From positions 1 through 64,000 of the forward strand of contig NZ_JABLSJ010000011.1 of NCBI RefSeq assembly GCF_013618635.1: 64,000 nucleotides of DNA. The letters run 5' to 3'. This stretch comes from Thalassobacillus sp. CUG 92003 (lineage in GTDB: Bacteria > Bacillota > Bacilli > Bacillales > Halobacillaceae). The position numbers and the translations under genes are program-made. Below are positions 61,773-64,000 of the stretch, piece after piece (within the stretch, counting starts at the first letter, position 1; every line of letters begins with the position of its first letter). A model generated the notes under the pieces. It searched no databases, was not told where the DNA came from, and worked only from the letters and a program-made list of their open reading frames with translations.

Positions 61773-62066
61773 ATGAGAAGAAACCCTTATAACCAGAGGT
61801 GGTGCGTCTTCCCGGGTTATAATTGGTGCGGTCCAGGCTGCAGCGGTCCAGGGGCCCCCATAAACCGCTTAGACGCCTGCTGCCAAGCCCATGATGAATG
61901 TTATAGAGTTTATGGTGATTATTGTTATTGTGATCGCATGATGTTACGTGCTGTAGCTCCCCTTATCACCCCCGAAACAAAAGAAGGACGTCATGCCAAA
62001 AAAGTTTATGACTACATGAGACTGCAATCCAAATTTACTTGCGCCTTCAGACGTCCACCTAATTGA
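61773..62066 (+). CDS. Tiny phospholipase A2-like protein (parvovirus VP1 type)
   Basis: A 97-residue protein with a phospholipase A2 core. The calcium loop pattern is FPGYNWCGPGCSGPGAPINR (YxxGPG), followed by the catalytic LDACCQAHDECY with His40-Asp41. CYCDRMM follows, where a further aspartate is expected. The spacing resembles the VP1 phospholipase A2 domain more than secreted animal enzymes. No signal peptide, eight cysteines. Function is inferred from the motif only. GAGAGGTAG precedes the ATG. A sporulation-type promoter (AC-N16-CATAGTATG) may lie upstream at about 61710. Confidence 0.75.
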   Translation: MRRNPYNQRWCVFPGYNWCGPGCSGPGAPINRLDACCQAHDECYRVYGDYCYCDRMMLRAVAPLITPETKEGRHAKKVYDYMRLQSKFTCAFRRPPN

Positions 62067-62175
62067 GAAGATTCCCAAAAACCGGGCGAATAACCAATCA
62101 ATTATGACTCCCTGACATATACCATGGTGTAAGGGTATTTTCCCTTCTATCATATACAACAAGGAGATGAATGCA

Positions 62176-62289
62176 ATGTCTGGAGGATATGGATACGGTG
62201 GCGGCTTCGCCTTAATCGTCGTATTGTTCGTATTATTGATCATCGTTGGTGCTGGAGCGTTCGGTGGCAGAGGCTACGGTGGCTACTAA
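62176..62289 (+). CDS. YjcZ-family sporulation miniprotein
   Basis: A 37-residue protein of glycine- and tyrosine-rich ends around one membrane helix: [20 protein letters not shown], then LIIVGAG and a GGRGYGGY tail. This is the YjcZ family of small spore-associated proteins in Bacillaceae. AAGGAG lies at 62161-62166. A terminator follows. Confidence 0.9.
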   Translation: MSGGYGYGGGFALIVVLFVLLIIVGAGAFGGRGYGGY

Positions 62290-62306
62290 GTAAATCACAT
62301 TAAAAT

Positions 62307-62344
62307 AAGCAGGCCACCTGAATGATGTTCAGGTGGCCTGCTTT
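62307..62344. terminator. Bidirectional terminator
   Basis: AAGCAGGCCACCTG pairs with CAGGTGGCCTGCTT, with a T-rich tail on both sides. It lies between yjcZ-like (+) and a leftward 22-residue ORF. Confidence 0.9.
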
Positions 62345-62394
62345 GTCATGTCTTTATATAAGCGGGTAATATGACGACCGCTGGCTTGCAGCGT

Positions 62395-62463
62395 TTATAA
62401 CATTGAAAGGATTGCCCCAATTACCACAATCGCTCCTATAATCATTAAAATAGTCCGAATCAC
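62395..62463 (-). CDS. Small hydrophobic peptide, 22 residues
   Basis: The peptide MIRTILMIIGAIVVIGAILS plus ML is one membrane helix with a single arginine. GTG start at 62463 with AAAGGGTGAAG upstream, and a terminator follows. It is similar in size to small membrane peptides often missed in annotation. Family not recognised. Confidence 0.5.
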   Translation of the reverse strand: MIRTILMIIGAIVVIGAILSML

Positions 62464-62665
62464 AATACTTCACCCTTTCTCCACTTGATTTTAGTTATTG
62501 AATTCCTTTTTTCAATGAACGCTAAACATGCCCGCCAAAAGAAAAATAAATTGGGGGGGGACTACCCTTTAATTTTGAATTTTTTATGAAACCTATTATG
62601 AAGTGCCCAACTTTAATGAAGACATGTTACGATTGGCATACATATTCATTAAGAGAGGGTTTCCT

Positions 62666-63259
62666 ATGCACAAAAAAAAACGATTTCTATTTACTATCTT
62701 ACCCATCTTCAGTTTACTTATTATACTGTCCGCCTGTGGGCAGCAAGAACTTGAAGACCCGTTAGGCTGGGAAGTGAATGCGTTTGAGTATACCACTCAA
62801 TCAAATGAACAGCTTTCCTTAGCGGATATGGAGGGGGAAGTTTGGCTTGCCGATTTCATTTTCACCTCGTGCAATACAGTCTGTCCGCCTATGACACGTA
62901 ATATGGCCAAGCTGCAAAAGCAACTTGAAGAGGAAGGTCTTGATGTTAAAATCGTCTCCTTCAGCGTTGATCCAGAAGTCGATACACCAGAAAAACTTCA
63001 GTCGTTCGCTGAAAAGCATGGTGCAGATTTATCTAATTGGTCATTTTTGACAGGCTATGAGATGGAAGACATTAAAACGTTTGCTGAGGACAGCTTCAAA
63101 ACCCCCGTATCCAAACCTGAGGGTGAAGATCAAGTCACTCATGGGACGTCTTTCTACCTTATTGACCAAAATGGTGTCGTTCAAAAGCGATATAACGGAA
63201 ATAAGGATGTCCCTTATGAACAAATCGTAGAAGGTGCCAAGATTACCGCCAATCAATAA
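62666..63259 (+). CDS. SCO1/SenC-family lipoprotein
   Basis: A 197-residue membrane-anchored thioredoxin-fold protein. The signal MHKKKRFLFTILPIFSLLII ends in the lipobox LSAC (Cys24). The copper motif is FTSCNTVCPPM (Cys69 and Cys73) and the third ligand is His159 in VTHGTSFYLIDQNG. It delivers copper to the CuA site of cytochrome c oxidase. Start ATG at 62666 after AGAGAGGG. Monocistronic, with terminator at 63268. Confidence 0.93.
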   Translation: MHKKKRFLFTILPIFSLLIILSACGQQELEDPLGWEVNAFEYTTQSNEQLSLADMEGEVWLADFIFTSCNTVCPPMTRNMAKLQKQLEEEGLDVKIVSFSVDPEVDTPEKLQSFAEKHGADLSNWSFLTGYEMEDIKTFAEDSFKTPVSKPEGEDQVTHGTSFYLIDQNGVVQKRYNGNKDVPYEQIVEGAKITANQ

Positions 63260-63267
63260 ACACTTAA

Positions 63268-63299
63268 AACCCGAGCCGTTCACTGCGGCTCGGGCTTTT
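63268..63299 (+). terminator. Terminator of the SCO gene
   Basis: ACCCGAGCCG pairs with CGGCTCGGGCT, followed by TTTTA. Confidence 0.85.
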
Positions 63300-63334
63300 A
63301 GCGGGTTAACACTTTATTATTATTAGGGGGATTT

Positions 63335-63997
63335 TCATTTTTCTTTCTTGGACACTAACTCCGATTCCACAATATAGCGATCCGGGGCAGGACCGATAAA
63401 GTCAAAAGGATAACATGTCGTCAACGTTAAAGTCGGTTTATTTTTACTCACAATGACCGAACGATCTTTGCGGTCAGTAATCCAAATTTTTCTGATTTGG
63501 TATTCATAAACAGTTCCATCATAAGTGACATAGAGGTAATCGCCTTCAGTTACATCGCGGAGTTTATTAAACACCGTATCCCGATGCCCTGAAAGGACTA
63601 CATGTCCTTGACGATCCGGCGTGACTGTCCATTTGCTATCATGAAGACCCACGCCCTGCTTCAGCGTATCTTCACCCGTCCCCCAGAAGATATCATATTG
63701 ATAGCCGATCCGGGGGATAGCGAGCTGTCCTACCTTCTCGCCCACGTCAGGCGCCTTTTCGGGCTCCTTCTTTGGAGTGTGTTTCTGTTTTTCTTGCGGT
63801 TTTTGTACTTTGACGGCATCCCCATTTGTTTCAAGGTTTATAGATGCCTGCTTCTCTTGATTATCCCACCCTGTGTGATCTTGCCTTGTTTGCTCGGGCT
63901 CGTAATCAGCGGACTCGCTCTGAGCCATTATTGAATACCCGCTCCAGCCAAGTGTGATACCACCCAGGAGGATAAGGAATAATCCAATACGTTTCAT
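63335..63997 (-). CDS. Class D sortase
   Basis: A 220-residue sortase. The N-terminal signal anchor is MKRIGLFLILLGGITLGWSG; a long polar linker of about 60 residues (30-85) follows, then the catalytic barrel. Key residues are His138 in VLSGHRDTVF, Cys195 in LTLTTCYPFDF and Arg207 in APDRYIV. The motif TLTTCYPFDFIGPAPDRYIV fits the class D enzymes of spore-forming bacilli. It should attach LPxTG-type proteins to the wall, but no such substrate gene is in the window. ATG at the window edge; the frame is complete. Confidence 0.9.
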   Translation of the reverse strand: MKRIGLFLILLGGITLGWSGYSIMAQSESADYEPEQTRQDHTGWDNQEKQASINLETNGDAVKVQKPQEKQKHTPKKEPEKAPDVGEKVGQLAIPRIGYQYDIFWGTGEDTLKQGVGLHDSKWTVTPDRQGHVVLSGHRDTVFNKLRDVTEGDYLYVTYDGTVYEYQIRKIWITDRKDRSVIVSKNKPTLTLTTCYPFDFIGPAPDRYIVESELVSKKEK

Positions 63998-64000
63998 ACA

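Overview
The window comes from a low-GC, endospore-forming Gram-positive bacterium of the Bacillaceae, most like the halotolerant genera around Halobacillus, Pontibacillus and Virgibacillus. Pointers are Bacillus-type ribosome binding sites, GTG and TTG starts, T-box and TPP leaders, a YjcZ-type sporulation miniprotein, a Rap/Phr-like pair, MalK/MalR/MaeN and a YtvA-type LOV-STAS photoreceptor. The genus is inference. I see no prophage, integrase, intact insertion sequence, CRISPR array, rRNA or tRNA.

Layout. 0-8.5 kb: stress and redox enzymes, two small exported proteins, a DUF1002 protein, an acyl-CoA dehydrogenase and an ECF sigma/anti-sigma pair with a likely autoregulated promoter. 8.5-8.8 kb: an unlabelled type I toxin/antisense-RNA module. 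9.3-10.1 kb: a LOV-STAS photoreceptor gene broken by one base. 10-16.6 kb: LysR regulators, a YeiH exporter with its divergent regulator, a GNAT enzyme and an AI-2E-family permease. 16.7-20.1 kb: a long-form isoleucyl-tRNA synthetase behind a T-box. 22.5-26.4 kb: a TPP-riboswitch thiazole operon, thiG-thiH-tenI-thiS-thiF, in which every junction is a 4-base ATGA overlap.

27-33 kb: small conserved proteins, a thioesterase, two lipoproteins (one without a normal start codon) and an inverted pair of GC-rich repeats. 33.4-37.3 kb: malate uptake (maeN) with its two-component system malK-malR and a CcpA-type cre. 39-42 kb: glycolate oxidase glcD-glcF. 46-50 kb: GltS and a Fur-boxed ferredoxin-NADP reductase, punctuated by three 104-bp palindromic repeats. 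50-57 kb: pantothenate kinase, an FNT channel, a cre-controlled lactate oxidase-like flavoenzyme and an ABC exporter. 57.3-58.7 kb: a Rap-like TPR protein with a coupled peptide gene. 58.8-61 kb: modABC. 61-64 kb: MscL with a zinc ribbon, a tiny phospholipase A2-like protein, YjcZ, a SCO protein and a class D sortase.

The most unusual material is non-coding. There are two degenerate short-period arrays in convergent intergenic regions, one with an exact 18-21-21-21 spacing repeated three times. There are also three 104-bp palindromes with paired base changes, the toxin/antisense module, and several coding sequences with defective or non-standard starts.
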